Below the pieces are notes generated by a model, which worked only from the letters and a program-made list of their open reading frames with translations, ran no database searches and was not told the DNA's origin. A DNA stretch of 64,000 nt, from positions 1,984,001-2,048,000 of the forward strand of contig NZ_JUHH01000001.1 of NCBI RefSeq assembly GCF_000799735.1, given 5' to 3'. This document shows, in pieces, positions 54,789 to 63,296 of this stretch (the first letter of the stretch is position 1; every line of letters starts with the position of its first letter). The stretch is from Methylotenera sp. G11. Its GTDB lineage: Bacteria; Pseudomonadota; Gammaproteobacteria; Burkholderiales; Methylophilaceae. Both the position numbers and the translations under genes were made by a program.

Positions 54789-55886
54789 CTATGACGCTTC
54801 CAGCATGCGGTCAAGCGTAAGCTTGGCCAGTTTGGCTTCATGTGCTGGCACTTTGATCTGGTTAACCACATTGCCTTCGGCCAGGTTTTCCAATACCCAT
54901 GCCAGGTGCTGCGGGTCAATGCGCGCCATGGTGGAGCATTCGCATACCACGTGGCTCATGAACTGCACCAGTTTCCCTTGCGGTTTCATCTGTTCAGCCA
55001 GGCGGCTAACCAGGTTCAGTTCGGTGCCGACCAGCCATTTGGTATCCGGCGCAGCCTCGCTGACGGTTTTCAGGATAAACTCGGTCGAACCTACATAGTC
55101 GGAATGCTGGCATACCTCGAATGGTGATTCAGGGTGGGAAATGACGATGCCATCCGGATGCTGCTGGCGGAATTGGGTGATGTTCTGCAAACGGAACATC
55201 TGGTGTACCGCACAATGCCCTTTCCATAACAGGATCCTGGCATTCTTGATTTGCTCAACCGTAAGGCCGCCCATCGGCAGGTCAGGATCCCACACCGGCA
55301 TCTGCTCCAGGGGAATCCCCATTTTATAACCGCTCCAGCGGCCAAGGTTCTGATCCGGGAAGAACAGCACCTTTTCACGCCGTGCGAAGCCCCATTCCAG
55401 GATTTTAGGCGCGTTGGTGCTGGTGCAGACAATACCGCCATGCTCGCCGCAGAAGGCTTTCAAATCAGCAGCGGAGTTGATGTAGGTGATCGGAGTGATG
55501 GTTTCATCAAAGTTGAGTACTTTATTCAGTTCGCGGTAGCTGCGTTCAACCTTGGCCAGGTTAGCCATGTCAGCCATCGAGCAGCCGGCAGCGAGGTCGG
55601 GAAGAATCGCGATCTGATCGGGGCGGCTCAGGATATCGGCGACCTCTGCCATGAAGTGAACGCCCAGGAATACGATGTATTCCGCATCGACCTCGGATGC
55701 GTAGCGCGACAGCTTGAGTGAATCGCCGGTATAGTCAGAATGGCGATAGACGCTTTCGTGCTGATAGTGGTGGCCCAGGATTACCAGGCGCTTACCCAGC
55801 TTCTGCCTGGCCGCAATGATACGGCGCTGACAGTCCGCATCTTCCACGGACTGGAATTTCTCAAATTTAATCGGTGATACTTGCAT
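54789..55886 (-). CDS. nadA: Quinolinate synthase NadA
   Basis: 365 residues. It condenses iminoaspartate with dihydroxyacetone phosphate to quinolinate, the first committed NAD precursor, using a [4Fe-4S] cluster. The three cluster cysteines lie in AAGCSMADMA, GIVCTSTNAP and VCECSTMARI. Conserved GHHYQHESVYRHSDYTGDS and FPDQNLGRWSGYKMG are present. First of the nadA-HIT pair and downstream of nudB on the same strand. Confidence 0.95.
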   Translation of the reverse strand: MQVSPIKFEKFQSVEDADCQRRIIAARQKLGKRLVILGHHYQHESVYRHSDYTGDSLKLSRYASEVDAEYIVFLGVHFMAEVADILSRPDQIAILPDLAAGCSMADMANLAKVERSYRELNKVLNFDETITPITYINSAADLKAFCGEHGGIVCTSTNAPKILEWGFARREKVLFFPDQNLGRWSGYKMGIPLEQMPVWDPDLPMGGLTVEQIKNARILLWKGHCAVHQMFRLQNITQFRQQHPDGIVISHPESPFEVCQHSDYVGSTEFILKTVSEAAPDTKWLVGTELNLVSRLAEQMKPQGKLVQFMSHVVCECSTMARIDPQHLAWVLENLAEGNVVNQIKVPAHEAKLAKLTLDRMLEAS

Positions 55887-55963
55887 ATAAAACCTTTGTA
55901 CAATTAATTCTTGAATAACAAAACATGCTGCTGTGCAATTTGCGCGAACCAGTCGCCGGCATT

Positions 55964-56416
55964 TTACATTTTAAGGCCATGGCGTTCACCTAATCTTTTC
56001 AGGGCATCAATATTGGTCCATGAAAAAACCCGTTTTGCCGCCTCACGCCAGTCCACCCATTCGTAGCGGACGTGTTCGCCAGGCGCCAGTGTAACCGGCA
56101 AGGCAGCCGGTAATGCCAGGGCAAACAGGTGCTCGCGGTTTTCTGTTACGCCAGGCGCGTAGCGATGACGCCAGTGCGGGTAAATTTCATATACATTCGA
56201 CACCTGCCAGTCCTGCAGTTCATATTGCGCGGCATCCAGGCCTGTTTCTTCACGCACTTCCCTGACTGCGGCCTGCCATGGCGTTTCGTCGTTTTCCAGG
56301 CTGCCGGTCACTGATTGCCAGAAACCGGCTTTATCGGCGCGTTCCATGATCAGCACCTGCAGATCAGGCGTGTGAATCAATACCAGCGCCGAAATCGGGG
56401 TTTTATACGTTTTCAA
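55964..56416 (-). CDS. nudB: Dihydroneopterin triphosphate diphosphatase (Nudix)
   Basis: 150 residues. The Nudix box is complete (G-x5-E-x7-REVREETGL). The N-terminal YKTPISALVLIHTPDLQVLIMER and the final EWVDWREAAKRVFSW...RLG match NudB, which removes pyrophosphate from dihydroneopterin triphosphate in folate synthesis. It begins 18 nt after ispH. Confidence 0.88.
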   Translation of the reverse strand: MKTYKTPISALVLIHTPDLQVLIMERADKAGFWQSVTGSLENDETPWQAAVREVREETGLDAAQYELQDWQVSNVYEIYPHWRHRYAPGVTENREHLFALALPAALPVTLAPGEHVRYEWVDWREAAKRVFSWTNIDALKRLGERHGLKM

Positions 56417-56434
56417 GTATCGTCAGTGCTTCAG

Positions 56435-57424
56435 TTATTTAGAGGGTGATTTACCGGGTGCGTTCGTTAAATTCCTGGGCAGCTGGAAAACCACGTTCTC
56501 GACGACGCCCTGTAATTCTTCTACCTGGTCAGCGCCAAGCTGCTGCAATTTAGCAATGACTTCCTGCACCAGTATTTCAGGGGCGGAAGCACCGGCTGAA
56601 ACGCCGATCTTTTGTTTATTGAGCAGCCACTCTGGTTTGAGAAAGCTCGCGTTGTCCACCATGTAGGCTTCGATCCCCTGGTTCTGCGCAACTTCACGCA
56701 GGCGGTTGGAGTTGGAACTGTTAGGTGAGCCGACAATAATGACCAGGTCACAGTCCTTGGCCATGATTTTGACGGCATCCTGACGGTTTTGCGTCGCATA
56801 GCAAATACTGTCGCTTCTGGGTGCCTTGATCTTGGGGAAGCGTTTCTGCAATGCATCGACCACACGGGCGGCATCATCCAGCGATAGCGTGGTTTGTGTG
56901 ACATAAGCCAGTTTATCGGCGTTCTGCACTTGCAGGCTGGCCACATCTTCCGGCGTTTCCACCAGATACATGCCGGTGGTATCTTCCTGTTCGTCAACCT
57001 GACCCGGTTCAATTTGGCCCATAGTACCTTCAACTTCAGGGTGTCCCTTGTGACCGATCATGATGATTTCCAGGCCGTCCTTGCGCATCTTGGCAACTTC
57101 AATATGCACTTTTGTCACCAGTGGGCAAGTGGCGTCAAATGCCGACAAGCCACGCCGTTCTGCTTCAGCGCGCACTGCTTTTGAAACGCCGTGTGCGCTG
57201 AATATGACGGTGCTGCCGGCCGGGATTTCATCGAGCTCTTCAATAAAAATCGCCCCTTTGGCACGTAGCTGGTCTACAACGAATTTATTATGCACGACTT
57301 CATGACGCACATAAATCGGGGCGCCGAACTTTTCCAGCGCCTGCTCCACGATGATGATGGCGCGGTCTACCCCGGCACAAAAGCCGCGTGGGTTGGCAAG
57401 CAGGATGTTCGTCTCTTTGTTCAT
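56435..57424 (-). CDS. ispH: 4-hydroxy-3-methylbut-2-enyl diphosphate reductase
   Basis: 329 residues. Last step of the non-mevalonate isoprenoid pathway, giving IPP and DMAPP; [4Fe-4S] enzyme. Cluster cysteines are Cys16 (GFCAGV), the one in [11 protein letters not shown] and the one in [10 protein letters not shown]. The proton-donor Glu motif [11 protein letters not shown] and the substrate motif NSSNSNRL are intact. First of the apparent ispH-nudB-nadA-HIT run on the minus strand. Confidence 0.96.
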   Translation of the reverse strand: MNKETNILLANPRGFCAGVDRAIIIVEQALEKFGAPIYVRHEVVHNKFVVDQLRAKGAIFIEELDEIPAGSTVIFSAHGVSKAVRAEAERRGLSAFDATCPLVTKVHIEVAKMRKDGLEIIMIGHKGHPEVEGTMGQIEPGQVDEQEDTTGMYLVETPEDVASLQVQNADKLAYVTQTTLSLDDAARVVDALQKRFPKIKAPRSDSICYATQNRQDAVKIMAKDCDLVIIVGSPNSSNSNRLREVAQNQGIEAYMVDNASFLKPEWLLNKQKIGVSAGASAPEILVQEVIAKLQQLGADQVEELQGVVENVVFQLPRNLTNAPGKSPSK

Positions 57425-57493
57425 TTGTTCTGTATCTTTAGTTCAATTAAGCAAGGTTTGAAAGTGTAATCGCGCATATTCAAACCAACTGAT

Positions 57494-57523
57494 TTTTCAG
57501 GTGACAGGTGCATCGGGTATAAT
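57494..57523 (+). promoter_or_regulatory. Probable promoter of purU
   Basis: Perfect -10 TATAAT at 57518-57523 and a weak -35 TTTTCA at 57494-57499 (18-nt spacer), about 50 nt upstream of the start, in the gap divergent from ispH. Confidence 0.5.
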
Positions 57524-57575
57524 TGTTCCAAATTTTAATTCACAAGTTTTAATTAATGATTAATAAAGCCTCGCT

Positions 57576-58430
57576 ATGAAAAACACCGCAACCTTACTGA
57601 TTACCTGTCCGGATGCCAAAGGCATTGTGGCGGCAATTGCTGATTTTTTACTCCAGCACAATGCCAACATTTTACACGCAGACCAGCATCAGGATGCAGA
57701 AAATAATTTATTCCTGATGCGCGTGGAATGGGATCTTGCCGGATTCAACCTGGATGAAGCCCAATTCAATCAGGCATTTGCAGTTATCGCCGATAAATTC
57801 AGCATGCAGTGGCAATTAAAGTTATCGCAGCACAAAGCGCGTGTTGCCATCATGGTGTCGCAGTATGACCATTGCCTGGCGGATTTGTTGCATCGGCATA
57901 AAAGCGGTGAACTGGCCTGTGAAATTCCGCTCGTGATCAGTAATCACCGCGATACCGAGAAACTGGTGCAGTTCTACGGCGTAGACTTCCATTACATTGC
58001 CGTGACCAAAGACAACAAGGCGGAAGCCGAAGCTGCCCAGTTTAAACTGTTCGATCAATACAACATTGATTTGATCGTGCTGGCGCGTTACATGCAGATA
58101 TTGTCACCCGATTTCGTGTCACGCTACCCGCAGCGCATCATTAATATCCATCACTCATTCCTGCCGGCATTTATCGGCGCCCGCCCTTATCACCGTGCGT
58201 TTGAACGCGGCGTGAAGCTGATTGGTGCGACCGGTCACTATGTGACGGAAGTGCTGGATGAAGGCCCGATCATTGAGCAAGGTATCGAGCGTATCTCGCA
58301 TCGTGACCAGGTGGAAGACCTGATCCAGAAGGGACGTGACCTGGAGCGTGTGGTGCTGTCGAAAGCCGTGCGCTGGCATATTGAAAACCGTATTTTGCTG
58401 TACGCGAACAAAACCGTGATTTTTGATTGA
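57576..58430 (+). CDS. purU: Formyltetrahydrofolate deformylase
   Basis: 284 residues. It hydrolyses 10-formyltetrahydrofolate to formate and tetrahydrofolate. An N-terminal ACT domain (about 1-80, CPDAKGIVAAIADFLLQHNANI) precedes the formyltransferase-type catalytic domain (IINIHHSFLPAF, GATGHYVTEVLDEGPIIEQ). In E. coli it supplies formate for PurT; in a methylotroph it also links the folate C1 pool to formate oxidation. Confidence 0.94.
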   Translation: MKNTATLLITCPDAKGIVAAIADFLLQHNANILHADQHQDAENNLFLMRVEWDLAGFNLDEAQFNQAFAVIADKFSMQWQLKLSQHKARVAIMVSQYDHCLADLLHRHKSGELACEIPLVISNHRDTEKLVQFYGVDFHYIAVTKDNKAEAEAAQFKLFDQYNIDLIVLARYMQILSPDFVSRYPQRIINIHHSFLPAFIGARPYHRAFERGVKLIGATGHYVTEVLDEGPIIEQGIERISHRDQVEDLIQKGRDLERVVLSKAVRWHIENRILLYANKTVIFD

Positions 58431-58481
58431 TTTCAAATTCGATTCATCGCTGACACGGCGTTACCTGGTTCGATTGTGAAC

Positions 58482-58517
58482 AATAAAAAAGCGAAGATTA
58501 ATCTTCGCTTTTTTATT
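58482..58517. terminator. Bidirectional terminator between purU and lysA
   Basis: A near-perfect palindrome, AATAAAAAAGCGAAGATTAA and its inverse, with A/T tracts at both ends. It terminates the convergent purU and lysA genes. Confidence 0.9.
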
Positions 58518-58532
58518 GCTTAAATTTAGCAG

Positions 58533-59777
58533 CTATTCAATGACGGTTTCCAGTGCGAATAGATCCTGCACTTTTTCCCGCTGGCGAATCACGATCGTCC
58601 GGTCGCCATCCACCATCACTTCTGCGGCACGCGGACGCGTGTTGTAATTGCTGGACATGCTCATGCCGTAAGCGCCGGCAGACATGATCGCCAGCAAGTC
58701 ACCCTCGGCTAATGCCAGTTCCCGGTCGTGGCCAAGAAAGTCGCCGCTCTCGCACACCGGGCCCACGATTTCGTAATTATGCGTATTCGCCACACGCGGT
58801 TTAACGGCTTCAATCGCATGGTAAGCATCATAAAGCGCCGGGCGCATCAGGTCATTCATGGCGGCATCCACGATAGCAAAGTTCTTGGTTTCGGTATGTT
58901 TCAGGTATTCCACCTTGGTCAGCAGCACGCCTGCATTACCCACCAGTGCGCGCCCCGGCTCGAACACCAGCTTGATATCGCGTTTGCCCAGCTTGGCCAG
59001 CATCGCTTGTGCGTAGTCGCCGAATTCCGGCGGGGTTTCATCGCTGTAACAGATGCCGATGCCACCGCCGAGGTCGATATGCTGGATATGGATCTTGTTC
59101 TTGGCCAGCGCATCCACCAGTGCCAGCACGCGGTCGAAAGCATCCATGAATGGTGACAGTTCTGTAATTTGCGAGCCGATATGGCAATCTACACCGTGGA
59201 TTGCAATGTTGGGCATGGCGGCTGCCTGCAGGTAAATATCGAGTGCATCTTCATAAGCGACGCCGAATTTATTGTTTTTCAGGCCGGTAGAAATGTAAGG
59301 GTGTGTCTTTGCATCTACGTTCGGATTCACGCGCAGCGAAACCGGAGCCACTTTACCCATGTAACCTGCGATGTCGTTCAGGCGCACCAGCTCGCTGGCA
59401 GATTCCACGTTAAAGCAGAAAATGCCGGCTTCAAGCGCAGCGCGCATTTCGTCTGCGGTTTTGCCCACACCGGAAAATACCACTTTGGATGGGTCGCCGC
59501 CGGCAGCAAGCACCCTGGCGAGTTCGCCGCCCGATACGATGTCAAACCCGGCACCCAGCTTGGCGAACAGGTTCAGGATGGCCAGGCTGGGGTTGGATTT
59601 AACGGCAAAGCATACCAGGTGATTGGTGCCTTTGAATCCTGCATCAAAGCGCTCAAAAGCCTGGGTAAGCGCGGATCTGGAATACACGTAGCAAGGCGTG
59701 CCATGATTTTCCGCGATCTGGTTAAGGGCTACATGCTCGGCATGCAGTGTGTTGTCTTTGAAATTAAATGCGTTCAC
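58533..59777 (-). CDS. lysA: Diaminopimelate decarboxylase
   Basis: 414 residues. Last step of lysine synthesis, PLP-dependent. An alanine-racemase-type barrel with the PLP lysine in FAVKSNPSLAIL, HIGSQITEL, the EPGRALVGNAGVL phosphate loop, and CESGDFLG plus AGAYGMSMSSNYN in the C-terminal domain. The start (MNAFNFKDNTLHAEH) agrees with the family. Downstream of the small lipoprotein gene lptM, the usual order in proteobacteria. Confidence 0.95.
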   Translation of the reverse strand: MNAFNFKDNTLHAEHVALNQIAENHGTPCYVYSRSALTQAFERFDAGFKGTNHLVCFAVKSNPSLAILNLFAKLGAGFDIVSGGELARVLAAGGDPSKVVFSGVGKTADEMRAALEAGIFCFNVESASELVRLNDIAGYMGKVAPVSLRVNPNVDAKTHPYISTGLKNNKFGVAYEDALDIYLQAAAMPNIAIHGVDCHIGSQITELSPFMDAFDRVLALVDALAKNKIHIQHIDLGGGIGICYSDETPPEFGDYAQAMLAKLGKRDIKLVFEPGRALVGNAGVLLTKVEYLKHTETKNFAIVDAAMNDLMRPALYDAYHAIEAVKPRVANTHNYEIVGPVCESGDFLGHDRELALAEGDLLAIMSAGAYGMSMSSNYNTRPRAAEVMVDGDRTIVIRQREKVQDLFALETVIE

Positions 59778-59813
59778 GGTGGTGGTTTGTCGATATATTA
59801 GGGTTAGGCTGGA

Positions 59814-59942
59814 TTATTTGCCGGACTGGGTCGGCTGCGGATACTGCTGTTCCGGAATGTAGAGCGGGCCCTTGGTGCCGCAGGCGTTCAGTGCAAGGCA
59901 GGCGGCCAGCAGAAGCATGATTTTTTTAGTCAGTTTTTGCAT
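59814..59942 (-). CDS. lptM: LptM (YifL) small lipoprotein
   Basis: 42 residues. A lipoprotein signal ends in the lipobox LNAC (Cys21) and is followed at once by GTKGPLYIP, the conserved CGxKGPLYxP signature, then a short Pro/Gln-rich tail. LptM mimics LPS at the LptDE translocon and helps its oxidative assembly. It lies 36 nt upstream of lysA, as in many proteobacteria, which supports the call. Confidence 0.9.
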   Translation of the reverse strand: MQKLTKKIMLLLAACLALNACGTKGPLYIPEQQYPQPTQSGK

Positions 59943-60202
59943 AATCAGCGATACGGTAAATTTTGTTTAAAATTTTTTAATAAACTGTCAGCTATGCTGA
60001 AAGCAGCTCGGCTATTCTATCATTTTTTATAACGATCTACTTTCTGTATCCATGCCGGATTGCGATTGAAGGTGTTTGCAACCGCCTGATTCGCGGAGAT
60101 GTAACCGCTTATTGTGTAAAATTTACCGATTGTCAGGTGTTAATAGACAATGGAAATAGCAAGGTGCATGATGCACAGTAGTAAATAAGGTAAAAAAATA
60201 AT

Positions 60203-60622
60203 ATGACCAGCCTATTAAAATATAAACGTCGTCTTCAGGCCAGGCATGGCGGTTTTACTATGGTGGAACTGCTTGTAGCCGTAGCGATCATCGGCTTATT
60301 GGCTTCTATTGCTTTTCCCAGTTACCTGGAATACGTAAAAAAGGGGCGGCGTGCGGCGGCGCAGTCGCATTTGATGGATGTGGCACAGCATCAGCAGCAG
60401 TATCTGCTCGATACCCGCACTTATGCGGCAGACCTTGCGACACTGAACCTGACGACGCCTTCGGATGTTTCCAGTTATTACACGATTTCGATTACGGTCG
60501 GTGACGGCGCCCCGCCTGCGTTTACGGTTACCGCAACCCCGGCTGCGGGGTCGGCGCAGGCGTCGGACGTTACATTGACACTGACCAATACAGGCGCTAA
60601 AACGCCCGCGGATAAATGGTAG
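60203..60622 (+). CDS. pilE: Type IV (minor) pilin PilE
   Basis: 139 residues. Prepilin cleavage G-FTMVELLVAVAIIGLLASIA after 17 residues, with Glu5 of the mature protein present. The globular part (QQQYLLDTRTYAADLATL, ending TGAKTPADKW) matches PilE-type minor pilins, but it has no cysteine at all, so it lacks the C-terminal disulfide loop usual in the family. First of a compact operon; the 260 nt upstream (59943-60202) shows no clear promoter. Confidence 0.9.
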   Translation: MTSLLKYKRRLQARHGGFTMVELLVAVAIIGLLASIAFPSYLEYVKKGRRAAAQSHLMDVAQHQQQYLLDTRTYAADLATLNLTTPSDVSSYYTISITVGDGAPPAFTVTATPAAGSAQASDVTLTLTNTGAKTPADKW

Positions 60623-61122
60623 CGATTGCTGCATTGCAAAAGTTGAATGCCAGGGCTGGCATTCCTGCCCGTCCGAGTGCAGGGTTTACCTTGGTCGAAC
60701 TGGTGATTACGATTGCAGTCGTCGGTATTCTGGCAGCGATAGCCACGCCTTCATTTTCCGGGATGATTGCCAATAACAAGGCAAGAGGGGTGGCTGCAGA
60801 TTTGTATTTTGATTTAGCCAGGGCTCGCAGCGAAGCGGTCAAGCGCAATATGGAAGTGACTTTGTCACCCAGTGATGACGGCTGGAAAAAAGGCTGGAAA
60901 GTTTATCCATCAAATAGCGCGGATAATCTTCTGGAAGATCATAGCGTCAGTGGGGACAATGTCAGTGTGAGCGGGCCTGGAAGCGTCAAGTATAACAGTT
61001 CAGGCCGTGTCGGCGGCTCAGTGTCTTTCGCCATTGAAGCTACGGTAGGGGCTGCTACGGCCAATGCCTGTGTAACGGTGAGCCTGAGCGGGCTGCCAAA
61101 AGTGAAAAATAGCACATGTTAA
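60616..61122 (+). CDS. fimT: GspH/FimT-type minor pseudopilin
   Basis: 168 residues. Prepilin motif G-FTLVELVITIAVVGILAAIA after 23 residues with Glu5. The FSGMIANNKARGVAADLYFDLARARSEAVKRN helix is typical of FimT/FimU. These proteins take part in pilus-tip priming; FimT-type proteins bind DNA in some naturally competent bacteria. The ATG overlaps the pilE stop (ATGGTAG). Confidence 0.9.
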   Translation: MVAIAALQKLNARAGIPARPSAGFTLVELVITIAVVGILAAIATPSFSGMIANNKARGVAADLYFDLARARSEAVKRNMEVTLSPSDDGWKKGWKVYPSNSADNLLEDHSVSGDNVSVSGPGSVKYNSSGRVGGSVSFAIEATVGAATANACVTVSLSGLPKVKNSTC

Positions 61123-61697
61123 AACAGCAATCACCACATCGGAAACATCAGGCGGGCACCACCTTGCTGGAGGTGATGGTCACTATTGTGATCCTGGCAT
61201 TCGGCCTGCTTGGCCTTGCCGGGCTACAGATGAAAACCCGCACCGTTGAGCTTGAGTCATACCAGAGAAGCCAGGCCATGGTCATCCTGAATGATATGGT
61301 GAGCCGGTTCCATATGAGCCGGGCAAATGCGGCGGGTTATGTCAGCGGCCAGGTCAGCGGAGAGGGCGACGTTGAGCAGTGTACCGGCAAGACCGGAGCG
61401 GCGCTGGATTTATGCGAATGGGGCAATGCGCTGCGCGGTGCCGGTGAGTCTCTGGGCGGCACCAATGTTGGCGCCATGATAGGGGCAAGAGGCTGCATTA
61501 CCCAGATACAGGCGCCGGATCCGACTGCCGGCACATGTGTGCCTGGCGTTTACGAGATTACGGTGACCTGGCAGGGTATGTTCAAGACAGCTGCCCCTAA
61601 TAATACCTGCGCCCAGGATCTGAACATGTACGGCGGCGATGACCTGCGCCGCGCCATTTCACTGCGCGTGTCATCCGGTACGGGGAATTGCATATGA
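61116..61697 (+). CDS. pilV: Type IV pilus minor pilin PilV
   Basis: 193 residues. Prepilin motif G-TTLLEVMVTIVILAFGLLGLAGLQ with Glu5, and GLQMKTRTVELESYQRSQA, as in PilV. Four or more cysteines in the globular part could form disulfides. The ATG overlaps the fimT stop (ATGTTAA). Confidence 0.92.
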   Translation: MLKQQSPHRKHQAGTTLLEVMVTIVILAFGLLGLAGLQMKTRTVELESYQRSQAMVILNDMVSRFHMSRANAAGYVSGQVSGEGDVEQCTGKTGAALDLCEWGNALRGAGESLGGTNVGAMIGARGCITQIQAPDPTAGTCVPGVYEITVTWQGMFKTAAPNNTCAQDLNMYGGDDLRRAISLRVSSGTGNCI

Positions 61698-62719
61698 TGC
61701 ACGCATCCCGTTTACGCAGCAGGCAGGCCGGGCTTTCCCTGGTTGAGTTGATGGTTGCCGTGACCATCAGCCTGCTGGTGCTGACAGCGTTATCGGCGAT
61801 CTTTATCAGCAGTAGCCGTTCCCGGAATGAAATGCAGAAATCGACCCAGCAGCAGGAGAGCGGGCGTTATGCTGCTGAATTGCTTGCCGATAATCTGAAA
61901 ATGGCAGGCTACCTGGCAGAGTTTGATGCTACCCCGCTGACAACCCCCGCTACGCTTCCTGACCCATGTGTCACGTCGATCGCCAATTTGCTGACGGCAA
62001 TGCCGCTCCATGTGCAGGGTGTCAATGATGCAACCGGCATTCCATCATGTCTGTCGGATGTGAAGGATGGCACGGATATCGTGGTGGTGCGGCGCGCGTC
62101 CACTTGTGTTGCCGGTGTTGCGGGCTGCCCTGCGTTTGTCGATGGCGAGCCGTATTTCCAGGCCTCTTTATGTACGCCGACTGATGGCAGCGGTGCCGAA
62201 CTTGCTCACGCGATCAGCACCGATGCCGATTATGCGGCATACCATTTTGCCTTGAGCACTTCGGCCGGTGACTTTACCCGCCGTAAAACCAGTTGTGTCG
62301 CGACTGATTTTTCGGCCATCCAGCGTTATTTCGTGCATATCTATTTTATTGCCAACAATAATGAGTCCGGCGACGGCATCCCTACGCTGAAACGGGCGGA
62401 ACTGGGTGCCGGGGCGTTCAATATCGTGCCGCTGGTGGATGGGATCGAGGATATGCAGATTCAATATGGAATTGATACCGATGGCGACGGCGTGCCTAAC
62501 AGTTACACATCGGCTCCGGCGGATACCACAGCCTGGCGCAATGCCATGTCCGCGAGCGTTCATCTGCTCGCACGCAATACAACAAGTACCCAGGGCTATA
62601 CCGATAGCCGTGTCTACACCCTGGGCGATAAGGAAGTATCCGCGCCGAATGACGGATACAAGCGTCATGTTTACAGTACCACTGCACAGTTTGTTAATCC
62701 ATCATGGAGACGGCAATGA
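61694..62719 (+). CDS. pilW: Type IV pilus minor pilin PilW
   Basis: 341 residues from the ATG at 61694, which overlaps the pilV stop (ATGA); a TTG at 61688 and the ATG at 61697 are alternatives. Prepilin motif G-LSLVELMVAVTISLLVLTAL with Glu5. The large globular domain has VPLVDGIEDMQIQYGIDTDGDG, a PilW hallmark, and six or more cysteines. Part of the pilus-tip priming complex with PilV, PilX and FimU. Confidence 0.92.
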   Translation: MMHASRLRSRQAGLSLVELMVAVTISLLVLTALSAIFISSSRSRNEMQKSTQQQESGRYAAELLADNLKMAGYLAEFDATPLTTPATLPDPCVTSIANLLTAMPLHVQGVNDATGIPSCLSDVKDGTDIVVVRRASTCVAGVAGCPAFVDGEPYFQASLCTPTDGSGAELAHAISTDADYAAYHFALSTSAGDFTRRKTSCVATDFSAIQRYFVHIYFIANNNESGDGIPTLKRAELGAGAFNIVPLVDGIEDMQIQYGIDTDGDGVPNSYTSAPADTTAWRNAMSASVHLLARNTTSTQGYTDSRVYTLGDKEVSAPNDGYKRHVYSTTAQFVNPSWRRQ

Positions 62720-63282
62720 GACAGTTCTCCATACCTGACAGGCAGCGCGGTGTAGTGCTGCCGATAGCACTGATCATGCTGGTGATGATGCTGCTGGTCG
62801 CGATCGTCAGTTTTAACATGGGACGCCAGAATACGATTATTGCCGGCAACATGCAGCATAAGGCTGAAGTGGTGAATTCTGCCAACCAGGCGGTTGAGGA
62901 AGTGATTTCTAAAACGGCTTTTATCACCAATCCCAGTGCGGCGCTGCCTGGTAATAAAGCCAGCTACGATGTCAACGGTGACGGTAAGAATGATATTACC
63001 GTGACGCTTAGCCCAGCGCCCTGTGTGAAAAAAGCGCAAATCATCAAGAATGCGGAGTTGAGCGTCAGCAATACGAATGATGCTGCATGTATCGTGGGCG
63101 CGGGCCAGAACTTAGGTGTAGAAGGCGCCGTCACTGGCGACTCCCTGTGTGCCAACAGCGTTTGGGAAATCAATGCTGTGGCTGTTGATGACGTTACCGG
63201 CGCCGGGGCAACGGTGACGTCCGGCGTCGGTGTGCGTGTGGCCGCTGACGATGCAAAAAATCCGTCAAGTACATGCCCTTAA
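62716..63282 (+). CDS. pilX: Type IV pilus minor pilin PilX
   Basis: 188 residues from the ATG at 62716 (GGAG 7 nt upstream, ATGA overlap with the pilW stop); the ATG at 62704 is an alternative. The prepilin motif is G-VVLPIALIMLVMMLLV without Glu5, usual for PilX. A helix with GNMQHKAEVVNSANQAVEEV follows, and the tail has several cysteines. Connects pilW to pilY1. Confidence 0.9.
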   Translation: MRQFSIPDRQRGVVLPIALIMLVMMLLVAIVSFNMGRQNTIIAGNMQHKAEVVNSANQAVEEVISKTAFITNPSAALPGNKASYDVNGDGKNDITVTLSPAPCVKKAQIIKNAELSVSNTNDAACIVGAGQNLGVEGAVTGDSLCANSVWEINAVAVDDVTGAGATVTSGVGVRVAADDAKNPSSTCP

Positions 63283-63296
63283 TTGAGAAATCTGCC

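Noticed and set aside
54366-55127. Plus-strand open frames opposite HIT and nadA
   Set aside because: Antisense to two well-conserved genes, with no domain content.
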